Source: Natronomonas salsuginis (lineage in GTDB: Archaea > Halobacteriota > Halobacteria > Halobacteriales > Haloarculaceae). From it: a DNA stretch of 64,000 nt. Below the pieces are notes generated by a model that saw only the letters and a list, made by a program, of their open reading frames with translations, was not told where the DNA came from and made no database searches. The position numbers were made by a program, and so were the translations under genes. The DNA is taken from assembly GCF_005239135.1 (NCBI RefSeq), contig NZ_QKNX01000008.1, positions 17,103 to 81,102 of the forward strand. The letters are read 5' to 3'. The stretch's first letter is position 1, and each line of letters starts with the position of its first letter. Below, piece by piece: positions 25,903 to 34,560 of this stretch.

Positions 25903-26204
25903 AACGCGGCGTCACCGCTGGCCTCGCTATGTTTTCTCGGCGCGGATCTCGAAGGCCTGTTTGAACTGCAGCGGCGCGCTGCCGGGCGTTTCGACGCTCG
26001 CCTCGCCGCCCTCCGCGAGGACGCCGCTCGTTCCTAAATGGTAGTAATTCGATAGGATATTGTTTTTGGCCGCCTGAGAGGCCCTTTGGAACCTGTTTTC
26101 ACGGCTCAAAAATACAACAGTATGCAAATATGTTGGCCAATGTAGACGCCAGTAGCTCGCCGTACGCCAGCGCGTCGAAAAATGCGAGGTGCAGTCCTCG
26201 CCGT
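25903..26204. other. 302-bp interval: possible small minus-strand ORF or gene remnant
   Basis: This stretch lies between the atypical SDR and the thermosome stop. Its centre (26030-26140) is A+T rich and has no typical gene structure. A minus-strand ORF of 66 codons (25927-26127) ends with a coding-like, G+C-rich part, GVLAEGGEASVETPGSAP and FKQAFEIRAEKT, while its first half is A+T rich. It could be the 3' remnant of a lost gene. GGCCGCCTGAGAGGCC at about 26069-26084 is a small inverted repeat. I see nothing else here. Confidence 0.3.
26178..26201 (-). terminator. Hairpin plus T-run terminator after the thermosome gene
   Basis: Read on the minus strand, directly after the thermosome stop, GCGAGG-ACTGCA-CCTCGC is followed at once by ATTTTT. 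A six-base G+C-rich stem with a T tract is a good candidate terminator for the thermosome transcript. Confidence 0.55.
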
Positions 26205-27791
26205 TTATTCCGCGGAGATGACGTCGTCGATGCGCGCGATCATCGTGGCCGCCTCGGTGGCGGACTCGACGGCTTCGCGCTTGACCGCGGCGGGGTCGAG
26301 GATGCCGTACTCGACGGGGTCGCCGACATCGCCCGACTGACCCTGGCTGATGAGTCCGGCTCGGCCCTCGGCGTCATGGACCGAGCGGAGTTCGACCAGC
26401 GCGTCGATGGGGTCCATGCCGGTGTTCTCCGCGAGCGTTCGCGGCAACACGTCGATCGCGTCGGCGTACGCCTCGATGGCGAGCTGCTTGCGCCCCTGAA
26501 CGCTCGCGACGCTCGTGCGGATATGATCGGAGATGGCGACCTCGGTCGCGCCGGCCCCGGGAACGACGCCGCCGGCGTCGAGCGCGGCCGTGACGACGTC
26601 CAGCGCGTCCTCGAGGGCGCGCTCGAGTTCGTCGGCGACGTGTTCGGTTCCGCCGCGGGCGAAGACGGTAACGGTCTCGGCGGCCGCACCGCCTTCGATG
26701 AACGCGAGGTCGTCGTCGCCGAAGGACTCGACGCGGACGACTTCGGCGTGACCGAGATCGTCGGCTTCGAAGTCGTTCAGCGTGCCGACCGTTCGCGCGC
26801 CGGTCGCACGGGCGATTGAGCTCGCCTCGTCGTCGTCGACGGAGTCGAACGCAAGCACGCCCTCCTTGGCGAGATACGAGGCGACGAGGTCGTCCACGTC
26901 ACCCGTGACGAACGCGACGTCGACGTCGGCCCCGGCGATCGACTCGGCGTAGCCGCGGAGTTCGGCTTCCTCGGCCTCGATCGCGGCGTTGAGCTGGTCG
27001 ACGTTGGTGATATCGTACTCGGCGTCGATCTCGGCCTCGCGGACCTCGAGATCGAGATCGAGCACGGCAACCGACGCGTCATCGACCCGCGTCGGCATGT
27101 CGTCGTTGAGCGGTTCCTCCTCGCTGATGACGCCCTGTACGAGCTCGGTCGCCGAGGCGCCCGCTCCCCGCTGGGTTCGGATCGTGATCGCGTCGCGGTC
27201 GACGCCGTCGTCGCTTCGGACCTGCTGGACCGCGGCGACGATCGTCTCCGCGAGCGCGGCGGCGTCGATGTCCCCGGTTCCCTTACCGGTCATCGACGTC
27301 TCGGCGACGGCGGCGAGCAGCTCGTCGTCGAGTTCGTCCGTTAGCGTGACCTCGTCGATCGCCTCGAGGGCGAGGCGAGCGGCCTCTCGATACCCCTCGA
27401 CGATCGTCGTCGGGTGGATGTCGTCCTCGACGAGGTCCTCGGCCTGCGCGAGCAGCTGTCCCGCGAGGACGGATGCCGTCGTCGTGCCGTCGCCGACCTC
27501 TTCCTCTTGGGTCTCGGCGACCTCGACGATCATCTGTGCCGCTGGGTGTTCGATGTCCATTTTCTGGAGGATGGTCGCGCCGTCGTTCGTGATGACGACG
27601 TCGCCCGAGTCGGAGACGAGCATTTTGTCCATCCCGCGGGGGCCGAGCGTGGTTCGTACGGACTCGGCGACGGCCTTGCCGGCGGTGATGTTCGACGACT
27701 GGGCATCCTTGCCACGGGTACGCTCCGTGTCCTCGTTGAGAATGAAGAGCGGCTGTCCGCGCCGCTGACGCATTTGCTGTGACATGTTCAT
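26205..27791 (-). CDS. Thermosome subunit (group II chaperonin)
   Basis: The 528-residue chaperonin starts [20 protein letters not shown]. Nucleotide-binding motifs are [12 protein letters not shown] (47-58), [14 protein letters not shown] and GDGTTT (100-105). The later [14 protein letters not shown] completes the ATP site. The apical domain spans about 200-370. The C-terminus ends [10 protein letters not shown], without the GGM-rich tail found on many archaeal subunits. Haloarchaea often carry two or three paralogues; I cannot say which this is. Two in-frame ATGs exist at 27791 and 27785; the TATA box spacing (25 bp) favours 27791. Confidence 0.96.
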   Translation of the reverse strand: MNMSQQMRQRRGQPLFILNEDTERTRGKDAQSSNITAGKAVAESVRTTLGPRGMDKMLVSDSGDVVITNDGATILQKMDIEHPAAQMIVEVAETQEEEVGDGTTTASVLAGQLLAQAEDLVEDDIHPTTIVEGYREAARLALEAIDEVTLTDELDDELLAAVAETSMTGKGTGDIDAAALAETIVAAVQQVRSDDGVDRDAITIRTQRGAGASATELVQGVISEEEPLNDDMPTRVDDASVAVLDLDLEVREAEIDAEYDITNVDQLNAAIEAEEAELRGYAESIAGADVDVAFVTGDVDDLVASYLAKEGVLAFDSVDDDEASSIARATGARTVGTLNDFEADDLGHAEVVRVESFGDDDLAFIEGGAAAETVTVFARGGTEHVADELERALEDALDVVTAALDAGGVVPGAGATEVAISDHIRTSVASVQGRKQLAIEAYADAIDVLPRTLAENTGMDPIDALVELRSVHDAEGRAGLISQGQSGDVGDPVEYGILDPAAVKREAVESATEAATMIARIDDVISAE

Positions 27792-27810
27792 CTACTATGT
27801 CGTCAGCGGT

Positions 27811-27820
27811 TCTATATAAA
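27811..27820 (-). promoter_or_regulatory. TATA box for the thermosome gene
   Basis: TTTATATAGA on the minus strand is a strong TATA match centred about 25 bp upstream of the first ATG, so the mRNA is predicted to be leaderless. Confidence 0.55.
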
Positions 27821-27877
27821 CGTTCCGTAACGAGCGGGAGATGGAGATCCGTTTGACTGGCGTCCCCTCCGTGGATT

Positions 27878-28777
27878 TCATCGCCGATCGTGGACCGCCA
27901 CGGCCCGGTCCGCTCGCGAGGAGACCCCTCGCGAATTCCGACGCGGACTTCTGTCGGCGTATCGGGCTCGAAGCCCGTCCGCGTAGCCGCGGCCGCCGCC
28001 GAGCACGACGTCCCGCCCGTTCCCGATCCACGATGTCGGCTTCGCGTCGCCGCGGGCGACGTCTCGAACCCCGCCGCCCGCGTCCGCGATGGCGTGTCTG
28101 AGCGTCCGGAGTGGGACGGTCGGATAAATCCCGTAGTTCTTCGCCAACCGGTACGACAGTGACCGGTAGCGCATTCGCCAGTCGCGCTCTGTCGTCCCGC
28201 CGTCCGCCGCCGCCTCCCTGGAGACGCACATGTCGGCCGACCAGGCGACCTCGTGTCCGAGCCCGGCGATCCGGTGGGCCGCATCGCGCGCGCCGCCGAT
28301 CCCGAGGTACTCGTCGAACCCGTCGAGGGTGGTCGCGAGCTCCGTCGAGAACGCGACGTTGCCACCGTTGAAGTACGTCACCGTCCGCCCCCGTATCCGT
28401 CTGGACTCGGCGGTGTCGGTCGCGACGCCGGTGTCCAGTCGCTCGTGGGTCGGGCCCGTCACGGCCGCCGCCTTCTCCAGCGCAACCGTGACTGCGTCGA
28501 GCCATCCGGGTTCGACGGCCATCGTGGGCGAAACGAATCCCACGGCGTCGCCGCGGACTCGATCCAGTCCGGCGTTTCGAGAGACGTTGACGTTCCGCTC
28601 GTCGATCTCGACGAGGACGTCGACGTCCGTCCGATCCCGGACCATCCCGCTCGTCCCGTCGGTGGAGGGCCCGTTAACCACGACGACCTCGTAGGGGTTC
28701 TCGGCCGCGATCGCGTCGAGACACCCCCGTAACTCCTCACGGTCGTTCAACGTCGGAACCACCACCGAGACGTTCAT
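27878..28777 (-). CDS. Family 2 glycosyltransferase
   Basis: The 299-residue protein starts MNVSVVVPTLNDREELRGCL. The N-terminal GT-A domain shows VVVPTLND, EVVVVNGPSTDGT and NVSRNAGLDRVRGDAVGFVS, typical of GT2 nucleotide-sugar binding. FNGGNVAFSTELATTLDGFD is the acceptor-side block. The Arg-rich C-terminal 40 residues (ARYADRSPRRNSRGVS) look like a disordered tail. A role in S-layer or lipid glycosylation is possible but no agl cluster is adjacent. It lies upstream of nothing co-directional until the thermosome. Confidence 0.88.
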   Translation of the reverse strand: MNVSVVVPTLNDREELRGCLDAIAAENPYEVVVVNGPSTDGTSGMVRDRTDVDVLVEIDERNVNVSRNAGLDRVRGDAVGFVSPTMAVEPGWLDAVTVALEKAAAVTGPTHERLDTGVATDTAESRRIRGRTVTYFNGGNVAFSTELATTLDGFDEYLGIGGARDAAHRIAGLGHEVAWSADMCVSREAAADGGTTERDWRMRYRSLSYRLAKNYGIYPTVPLRTLRHAIADAGGGVRDVARGDAKPTSWIGNGRDVVLGGGRGYADGLRARYADRSPRRNSRGVSSRADRAVAVHDRR

Positions 28778-28822
28778 ACCCAAGGTAGCGTGGCCGATCA
28801 CCAAAAGTACCGTGTCTGCGCG

Positions 28823-29533
28823 CTACTCCCGAATCCGGGTGTCCCAGTACGACACCGAGGCGAGGTGATCCCCGATCGGCGTCCGGCCGAGCGCTCTGTC
28901 AGCCGCGCGGAACGGGCGGGCGATCCAATCCGGAATGGCTCGGTAGAACCCGTACGGGAGCACGAAGTCGTGGGCGACGTCAGCGAGCTCGAGCCCCGAT
29001 CCCACGATCAATTCCCGCGCCTCTCGCCCGGAGTACAGTCGCGAACCCATGGGGAGCGCCCAGTTGTAGATCGATCGTGTGGAGTATCGGTTGAACGTAT
29101 CGAAGAACACCTGTGATTTCGAGACGCGGCACATCTCCTCGATGAACCCCTCCGGATCGGGGGCGAGGTGGAAAAACCGCATCGCAAAGACCGTGTCGAA
29201 GTGATCATCCGGGAACGGGAGTCGCCCGGCGTCCGCCTGCATAAACGATAGCGTCTCCGCGACGCCGGCCGCACGCGCTTTCCGGCGGCCCTGTTCGAGC
29301 ATCGCCTCGGAGATATCCATCCCGACGATATTCGCACCGCGGTCGGCCAGCATGACGGTGAACCGCCCGGTTCCGCAGGCGACCTCGAGAATCCGCTTGT
29401 CCTCGACCGGTGCGAGGGCGTCCAACACGGCCGCCTTCTCGCGGCGATCGATGAAACGCCCGCCACCGGAGAACCGTTTGTCGTCGTACGCATTCGCGAC
29501 GTCGTTCTCTTGGTACCACTCCTGTCCCTTCAC
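28823..29533 (-). CDS. Class I SAM-dependent methyltransferase
   Basis: The 236-residue protein starts MKGQEWYQENDVANAYDDKR. Motif I is LEVACGTGRFTVMLAD (about 49-64), the acidic ribose-binding residue is in NIVGMDISEAML, and post-motif DAGRLPFPDDHFD leads to the motif II strand. It resembles UbiE/Ubie-like type 11 methyltransferases, but the substrate is unknown. A minus-strand TATA-like CTTTTATG lies about 27-30 bp upstream. It is followed on the same strand, 45 bp later, by the glycosyltransferase, suggesting a two-gene unit. Confidence 0.87.
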   Translation of the reverse strand: MKGQEWYQENDVANAYDDKRFSGGGRFIDRREKAAVLDALAPVEDKRILEVACGTGRFTVMLADRGANIVGMDISEAMLEQGRRKARAAGVAETLSFMQADAGRLPFPDDHFDTVFAMRFFHLAPDPEGFIEEMCRVSKSQVFFDTFNRYSTRSIYNWALPMGSRLYSGREARELIVGSGLELADVAHDFVLPYGFYRAIPDWIARPFRAADRALGRTPIGDHLASVSYWDTRIRE

Positions 29534-29627
29534 GCTATCAGGATCGACCTTCCCAGGACATAAAAGGATGCTGGATACGTCGGGAACCCGCCACTCGCCG
29601 TCACTGTCGGGCCGGCCTCATCAGACG

Positions 29628-29700
29628 GTCAAATATATAAGGGATAATTATACACACTTGATTGTATTCATTGTTTTGTCATACATATGGGGAACGTTTA
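29628..29700 (+). promoter_or_regulatory. A+T-rich control region upstream of the winged-helix regulator
   Basis: Within a G+C-rich chromosome this stretch is strikingly A+T rich, with TATA-like CAAATATATAAG at 29629-29640 and GGATAATTATAC at 29642-29653. Either could start transcripts reaching the regulator at 29727. The density of A+T suggests an operator region, perhaps for autoregulation. Confidence 0.45.
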
Positions 29701-29725
29701 CCCACTCCGTTCGACCACTGGCTGA
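29687..29725 (+). other. Possible 12-codon leader ORF
   Basis: ATG at 29687 opens a frame MGNVYPLRSTTG that stops at 29725, one base before the regulator start codon. It lies downstream of the TATA-like boxes, so it may be translated from the leader. It could be chance. Confidence 0.2.
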
Positions 29726-29726
29726 T

Positions 29727-30005
29727 ATGAGCACCATCACGGAGGACCGCTCACGCCAGGCCGAATCGCCGTTCGCCGATCCGGAGTTCCGCGAGACGCT
29801 TCGCGGACTCCCCCCGAGCGCGAAGCTCGTCGCGAAGGTCCTCGACGACACGCCGCCGCTCTCGCAGGGCCAACTCGCCGAGGAGTCGCTACTCCCGGAC
29901 CGGACCGTCCGATACGCCCTCACCCGGCTCGAAGAGGCATCGCTCGTCGACTCGCGATACTCCTTTCGCGACGCCAGAAAGCAGGTCTACTTCCTCGTCG
30001 TCTGA
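29727..30005 (+). CDS. Small winged helix-turn-helix transcriptional regulator
   Basis: The 92-residue protein starts MSTITEDRSRQAESPFADPE. The winged-helix core is PPSAKLVAKVLDDTPPLSQG, then QLAEESLLPDRTVRYALTRL as the recognition region and SLVDSRYSFRDARKQVYFLV as the wing. It resembles the MarR/TrmB-like small regulators frequent in haloarchaea. The whole protein is one DNA-binding domain with no ligand domain. The A+T-rich region directly upstream is a natural target for autoregulation (inference). It is convergent with pncB. Confidence 0.85.
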   Translation: MSTITEDRSRQAESPFADPEFRETLRGLPPSAKLVAKVLDDTPPLSQGQLAEESLLPDRTVRYALTRLEEASLVDSRYSFRDARKQVYFLVV

Positions 30006-30040
30006 TCTTCCGGGACGCACCCCCGATCCAATACGGCCGG

Positions 30041-31186
30041 CTATTCGGACATCGACTCGCCGAAGCCGACCAGCTCCGCCTCCGCCATCGCCCGCTCGGC
30101 CGCCGCGTCGATGTCGAACTCCGCGACGACCTCACCGTCGCGCACCAGAGGTTCGAGCAGCGGCGTCCCCTCCGCGGGGGCCTCCGCGTCGGCCAACTCG
30201 ACGTGGTGTCCGCCATCGGGCGTCCGGTAGACCGATTTCACCCCCGAGAGCTTTCCGCGCTTCGCCGTGGGCTCGCCCTCGAGTTCGACGATATCCAGCG
30301 CGAAATCGATCGGATCGCCGTTCGTGATGTAGCTGCCGACGCCGAACCCATCCACCACGTCCGCGAGCTCGTCGATCGCCGCCGGCGTGATACCCCCGCT
30401 CACGAAGATGTCGACGTCCTCGTGACCCGCCATGTCGAGCTTCCACCGTGTCTCTCGGATGATGTGTCGGAAATCGCCGCGTCGGGAGCCGGTCGTGTCG
30501 AGCCGAACGCTGTCGAACCCCAACTCGGCCGCGCGAATCGCCTCGTTGACCTCGTCGTCGTAGGTGTCACAGAGCGCGATGCGCGGCACGTCCGCGTCGA
30601 CCGCCTCGTCGAAGGCGCGCCACGCGTCCTCTTGATTCCCCGGCCCGAAACAGATCATCAACGCGTGCGGCATCGTCCCCGAGGCCGCTCGGCCCATGAG
30701 ATCGCCGGCCGCCACGTGCGAGAATCCGTCGAATCCAGCCACAAGGGCGCTTCGATCCACCGTTCCGGCGATCGACGGATGAACGTGTCGCGCGCCGAAG
30801 CTCAAAAGCGACGTCTCCGGGGCGGCCAGACGCGCTCGTAGCGCGGCAGTCGCCATCCCGGACGGGTGCGAGAGGAAGCCGAGAATAGACGTTTCGAGGC
30901 GTGCGAACTCGAGATACGGCCCCTCGATCCGCATCACTGGGCCGCCGTCGAACAGGGTTCCCTCGGGGATCGCGTCGGCGTCCACGTTCCGTCCCTCGAG
31001 AAGTCGTGCGACGTCAGCCACTCCCGCCAACAGCTCGAACTCCCCCGTCGGGAACTGGTCGGCGGTCACCTCTACGACCACACGCGGGTTCTTTCCCGCG
31101 TGTGCGAGCGCTTCCTCCGTCCGAAGGAAGTACGCGTCCGTCGCCCGCCCCTCGTCGATGGCGGATTCCGGAACGATATCGAACAT
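30041..31186 (-). CDS. pncB: Nicotinate phosphoribosyltransferase
   Basis: The 381-residue enzyme starts MFDIVPESAIDEGRATDAYF and joins nicotinate with PRPP to nicotinate mononucleotide in NAD salvage. Typical features are the TDAYFLRTEEAL segment, SFGARHVHPSIAG with the catalytic-site His pair, IALCDTYDDEVNEAIRAA, RLDTTGSRRGDF and the phosphate-binding FVSGGITPAAIDEL followed by FGVGSYITNGDPIDF. Length fits the short archaeal type. It precedes RIO1 by 30 bp in reverse order on the same strand, so rio1 and pncB may be co-transcribed. Confidence 0.94.
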   Translation of the reverse strand: MFDIVPESAIDEGRATDAYFLRTEEALAHAGKNPRVVVEVTADQFPTGEFELLAGVADVARLLEGRNVDADAIPEGTLFDGGPVMRIEGPYLEFARLETSILGFLSHPSGMATAALRARLAAPETSLLSFGARHVHPSIAGTVDRSALVAGFDGFSHVAAGDLMGRAASGTMPHALMICFGPGNQEDAWRAFDEAVDADVPRIALCDTYDDEVNEAIRAAELGFDSVRLDTTGSRRGDFRHIIRETRWKLDMAGHEDVDIFVSGGITPAAIDELADVVDGFGVGSYITNGDPIDFALDIVELEGEPTAKRGKLSGVKSVYRTPDGGHHVELADAEAPAEGTPLLEPLVRDGEVVAEFDIDAAAERAMAEAELVGFGESMSE

Positions 31187-31216
31187 ATCTGCTCATCTCG
31201 CGGCAGTTCGAAAAAG

Positions 31217-32095
31217 CTACGCTTCCCGTCCGGCGTCGCCGGTCGGGTCCGGCTCCGGTTCGGTGACGGCGTCGAGCAGCGCCGTCTCGTCCGCGTTGAA
31301 CCCCTGTCTCGCGAAGAACGCCGCGACGTTGTGACAATCGCGTTCGAGGAATTCCCGGCTGTTCGGGTGGTTGACGGTGATCGCCTGCCCCAGATCGAGC
31401 AGACAGAGCTCGCCGTCGTGGACGACGATGTTGTACTCCGAGAGGTCGCCGTGGACGAGGCCGGCGCGGTAGAGCCGCCGCATGTACTCGCGGACGACCT
31501 CGAACGCAGTCTTGGGGTTCTCGACGTCGACCTCGCTGAGTCGTTTCGCACGGCGGTTCTCTCCGCCGAGATACTCCATCACGAGGACGTTTCGCTCGAT
31601 GGCGATCGGCTCCGGAACGCGGACGCCCGCCCGCTGGGCCCGCTTGAGGTTCGCGAACTCCTTTTTGGTCCACGCGACGACGACCTTCTTTTTGTCCGAG
31701 CCGATCCCCTCGAACCGCGGATCGCCGTCGAGGTAGTCGCGCATCTGCCGGAAGTCGGAGGCGTTGATGCGATAGACCTTGACCGCGATCTCGCTGTCGG
31801 GGCCCAACGCCGTGTACACGTTCGCCTCCTTCCCCGTCGAGATCGGACCGCCGAAGGCGTCGATGTAGCCGTCTTGGACGAGTTTGTACAGCGCGCCGAG
31901 CGTCGCGTCGTCGAAGACAGACGCCTCAACTTTGAACTGTTCAGTGTCTTTGATCCGCTTGCGAAACTCGAGGAACTCGCGATCCTGCTTGCGGGCGATG
32001 CGGTCAGCTTCCGTGTCGGCGACGTCGATGTTCTCCCACTCGTCGCCGACGGGTTCGTCCGCGTCGACCTCCAACAGGCCATACTCCTCGGTCAT
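31217..32095 (-). CDS. rio1: RIO1-type serine/threonine protein kinase
   Basis: The 292-residue protein starts MTEEYGLLEVDADEPVGDEW. The RIO kinase P-loop is STGKEANVYTALG, the ATP-anchoring lysine lies in AVKVYRIN, the flexible loop follows, and the catalytic loop is LVHGDLSEYNIVVHD with metal-binding LLDLGQAITVNHPN. RIO kinases act in maturation of the small ribosomal subunit. The N-terminal acidic stretch is haloarchaeal adaptation. It lies between citrate synthase upstream and pncB downstream on the same strand. Confidence 0.95.
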   Translation of the reverse strand: MTEEYGLLEVDADEPVGDEWENIDVADTEADRIARKQDREFLEFRKRIKDTEQFKVEASVFDDATLGALYKLVQDGYIDAFGGPISTGKEANVYTALGPDSEIAVKVYRINASDFRQMRDYLDGDPRFEGIGSDKKKVVVAWTKKEFANLKRAQRAGVRVPEPIAIERNVLVMEYLGGENRRAKRLSEVDVENPKTAFEVVREYMRRLYRAGLVHGDLSEYNIVVHDGELCLLDLGQAITVNHPNSREFLERDCHNVAAFFARQGFNADETALLDAVTEPEPDPTGDAGREA

Positions 32096-32142
32096 TCGCT
32101 TCGGCTACGCGCCGGCGACTGAAAGCATCACCGATAGAGCCG

Positions 32143-33279
32143 TTATCGATCGTCGATCGGCGTGACTGTCCGATCCTCCGAGCCGACGTAGCGGGCGCGC
32201 GGTCGGATGAGACGGTTGTCGTCGTACTGTTCGAGGACGTGCGCGATCCAGCCGCCGACGCGACTCATCGCGAAGATCGGGGTGTAGATGTCGACCGGGA
32301 TCCCCATCTGGTAGTAGGTCGAGGCCGAGTAGAAGTCGACGTTCGGCGCGAGCCCCTTCTCCTCGCCGAGGTACTCCTCGATAGTCACCGAGTAATCGTG
32401 CCACTGAGGTGTGCCCGCGGCCTCGCCGAGAGCTTCGGACTCGGCCGAGAGGATCCTCGCGCGCGGATCCTTCACGTTGTAGACACGGTGACCGAACCCG
32501 GGAACGCGATCGCCCGCGGCGAGTCTGTCCTCGACCCATGGCACCGGTTCTTTGCCGGAGTCGTCGAGTTCGAGCAACGCCTCCATCACGTCCTGGTTCG
32601 CCCCGCCGTGGAGGCTCCCAGAGAGCGTCCCCACTGCCGAGGTGACCGCCGCGTGGAGGTCAGCGAGCGTCGAAGCGGTCACCGTCGCCGAGAACGTCGA
32701 GGCGTTCAGGCCGTGGTCGGCATGCAACACGAGCGCCATGTCGAACGTCTCCGAGAGCACGTCGTCCGGCTCCTCGTCGTTGAGCATGTACAGGAAGTTA
32801 CTCGCGTGGTCGAGATCCTCGCGGGGGTCGACCGGCTCGTCCCCGTCTCTGATCCGCGAAAACGCGGCCAGCGCGGTCGGGATCTTCGCCGTGATGCGAC
32901 GACCTTTCCGGAGATTCGCCGCCTCGGCGGTCGGGTCCGCGTCCGCGTCCGGATCGTACGCCGAGAGATCGGAGACGATCGTCCGAAGCGCCGCCATCGG
33001 CTCCTCGTCGGCCTCGGCCAGATCGCGGACGAGTCGCTGGACGTCGTCGTTGATGTGTCGCTCTTCGGCCATCGACGATTTGAAATCGGACAGTTCGGCA
33101 GCGCTCGGGAGTTCACCGTGCCACAGCAGATAGACGACTTCCTCGAAGCTTGCATTCCGTGCGAGGTCATCGATAGTGTAGCCACGATAGATCAACTTCC
33201 CGGCGTCGCCGTCGATAAAACTCAACGACGATTCGGCGACTAAAACGCCTTCTAGCCCTTTTTTGAGCTCCTCGGTCAT
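32143..33279 (-). CDS. Citrate synthase
   Basis: The 378-residue enzyme starts MTEELKKGLEGVLVAESSLS. Active-site motifs are LHADHGLNASTFSATV with the first catalytic His, GSLHGGANQDVMEAL, GFGHRVYNVKDPRA with the second His, and LAPNVDFYSASTYY with the catalytic Asp. It condenses oxaloacetate and acetyl-CoA in the TCA cycle. The size fits the archaeal/short dimeric type; the related 2-methylcitrate synthase activity cannot be excluded from sequence. It is divergent from the aspartoacylase-family gene across 184 bp. Confidence 0.95.
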   Translation of the reverse strand: MTEELKKGLEGVLVAESSLSFIDGDAGKLIYRGYTIDDLARNASFEEVVYLLWHGELPSAAELSDFKSSMAEERHINDDVQRLVRDLAEADEEPMAALRTIVSDLSAYDPDADADPTAEAANLRKGRRITAKIPTALAAFSRIRDGDEPVDPREDLDHASNFLYMLNDEEPDDVLSETFDMALVLHADHGLNASTFSATVTASTLADLHAAVTSAVGTLSGSLHGGANQDVMEALLELDDSGKEPVPWVEDRLAAGDRVPGFGHRVYNVKDPRARILSAESEALGEAAGTPQWHDYSVTIEEYLGEEKGLAPNVDFYSASTYYQMGIPVDIYTPIFAMSRVGGWIAHVLEQYDDNRLIRPRARYVGSEDRTVTPIDDR

Positions 33280-33432
33280 GTTATACCGGTTTCCGTGCCC
33301 GGGAGAAAAGAGTTACCGTTTCCGTGGACGGTCGTTTACGGTCCGTTTTTCACACCCCTACCGCCGCTGGTCGATTCACAACCGACGATCTCCTACCGGC
33401 TGATGGGCGGTCCCGAACGATCGATCAGTAGG

Positions 33433-33440
33433 TCTAATAC
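33433..33440 (+). promoter_or_regulatory. TATA-like box for the aspartoacylase-family gene
   Basis: TCTAATAC is centred about 27 bp before the ATG at 33464 in the divergent intergenic region, predicting a leaderless transcript. Confidence 0.45.
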
Positions 33441-33463
33441 CAGCCACGAATCCAGTACACACA

Positions 33464-34420
33464 ATGACGACCCTCGGCACCGCGAGTGCAGCACCCGGTG
33501 AGATCGACATCGGTCGGCTCCCGGTCGGCGAAGCACGCGACGGCTCCGAAATCGGACTTCCAGTCGCCGTAATAAACGGACGCCACGAGGGCAAGACGCT
33601 CTACATTCAAGCGGTGTCCGACGGCGACGAGCTCAACGGACTCGGCGTCATCCGCCGGTTCGTCCCGCAACTCGACCCGGAGGAACTCGCCGGAACGATC
33701 CTCATCGTCGGTATCGCCAACTACTACGGGTTTCTCGTCGCCGAGCATCGAAACCCCATCGACGACACGAAACTCAACCGAACGTTTCCCGGTAACCCAT
33801 CTGGAACCGCCTCTGAACGGATCTCGGCGGCGATCTTCGATGCGGTAAAACGTGCCGATCTCGCGCTCGATCTCCACCAGGGCTCGACGTCGTGCATGAT
33901 CAATGAGACGCGCGTCAGATGCGGTTCCAGACACCGTCTCCACCACGACTGCCTCGAACTTGCGAAGGTGTTCGGCTGCGGCTACATTCTCGATCTCAAA
34001 GGCCCCGACGGCCAACTCGCGCGCGCGGCTCCAGACAAGGGAATCCCGACCGTCGATCCCGAGTTGGGAGGCGCGGTCGGCTGGGACGAAACGTCCATCC
34101 AGAAGGGCGTCAAAGGGGTGTTCAACGTCCTCTATCACTACGGATTCCTCGACGGTGAGATCACCACCACGACGCAGACCCGCGCGTCGAGTTTCGAACA
34201 GTACGGATCGCCGTCGGGCGGCCTCGTCAGTTTCGAAGTCGGCCTCGGCGACGAGGTTGAACGCGGGGACACGCTCTTCGAGGTCACCGATCCGTTCGGG
34301 ACGGTCAAAGCCAAGGTCACCGCCGACTCCAACGGAATCTTCTGGCGGCACCGCCGGCTCCCGCAGGTCGCCACCGGCGAGTACGTCTGTTCGGTCGGCA
34401 CGAGTATCGATCGCGTCTAA
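33464..34420 (+). CDS. Succinylglutamate desuccinylase/aspartoacylase family protein
   Basis: The 318-residue protein starts MTTLGTASAAPGEIDIGRLP. The M14-like zinc amidohydrolase core shows VSDGDELNGLGVIRRF where the family normally has H-G-x-E, so the first zinc His is replaced by Asp53 while Glu56 is kept. LNRTFPGNPSGT and ALDLHQG (His138) supply the other expected residues. The C-terminal GLGDEVERGDTLFEVTDPFG is a biotinyl/lipoyl-like beta domain seen in several members. The substrate is unknown; hydrolysis of an N-acyl amino acid is a family-level guess. Confidence 0.85.
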   Translation: MTTLGTASAAPGEIDIGRLPVGEARDGSEIGLPVAVINGRHEGKTLYIQAVSDGDELNGLGVIRRFVPQLDPEELAGTILIVGIANYYGFLVAEHRNPIDDTKLNRTFPGNPSGTASERISAAIFDAVKRADLALDLHQGSTSCMINETRVRCGSRHRLHHDCLELAKVFGCGYILDLKGPDGQLARAAPDKGIPTVDPELGGAVGWDETSIQKGVKGVFNVLYHYGFLDGEITTTTQTRASSFEQYGSPSGGLVSFEVGLGDEVERGDTLFEVTDPFGTVKAKVTADSNGIFWRHRRLPQVATGEYVCSVGTSIDRV

Positions 34421-34442
34421 ACGAACACTCTCCGGGCGAGCG

Positions 34443-34449
34443 TTTATAT
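34443..34449 (+). promoter_or_regulatory. Orphan TATA box pointing into the 3' end of tiaS
   Basis: TTTATAT on the plus strand, 23 bp after the aspartoacylase-family stop, would start a transcript near 34472. No annotated plus-strand gene follows. Only a GTG-started 44-codon ORF (34479-34613) is present, and its second half lies antisense to tiaS. A small or antisense RNA is possible. Confidence 0.35.
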
Positions 34450-34560
34450 CAGATCGCGCGGGTACCGTCCCGTGTGACGTGATCGCTACACTTGGATCAT
34501 CGCTCCCGACGGCGTCGTTCCGCTTTCGGGACCGGGCGGAAAACGTAGCTGTGGCCGCCC

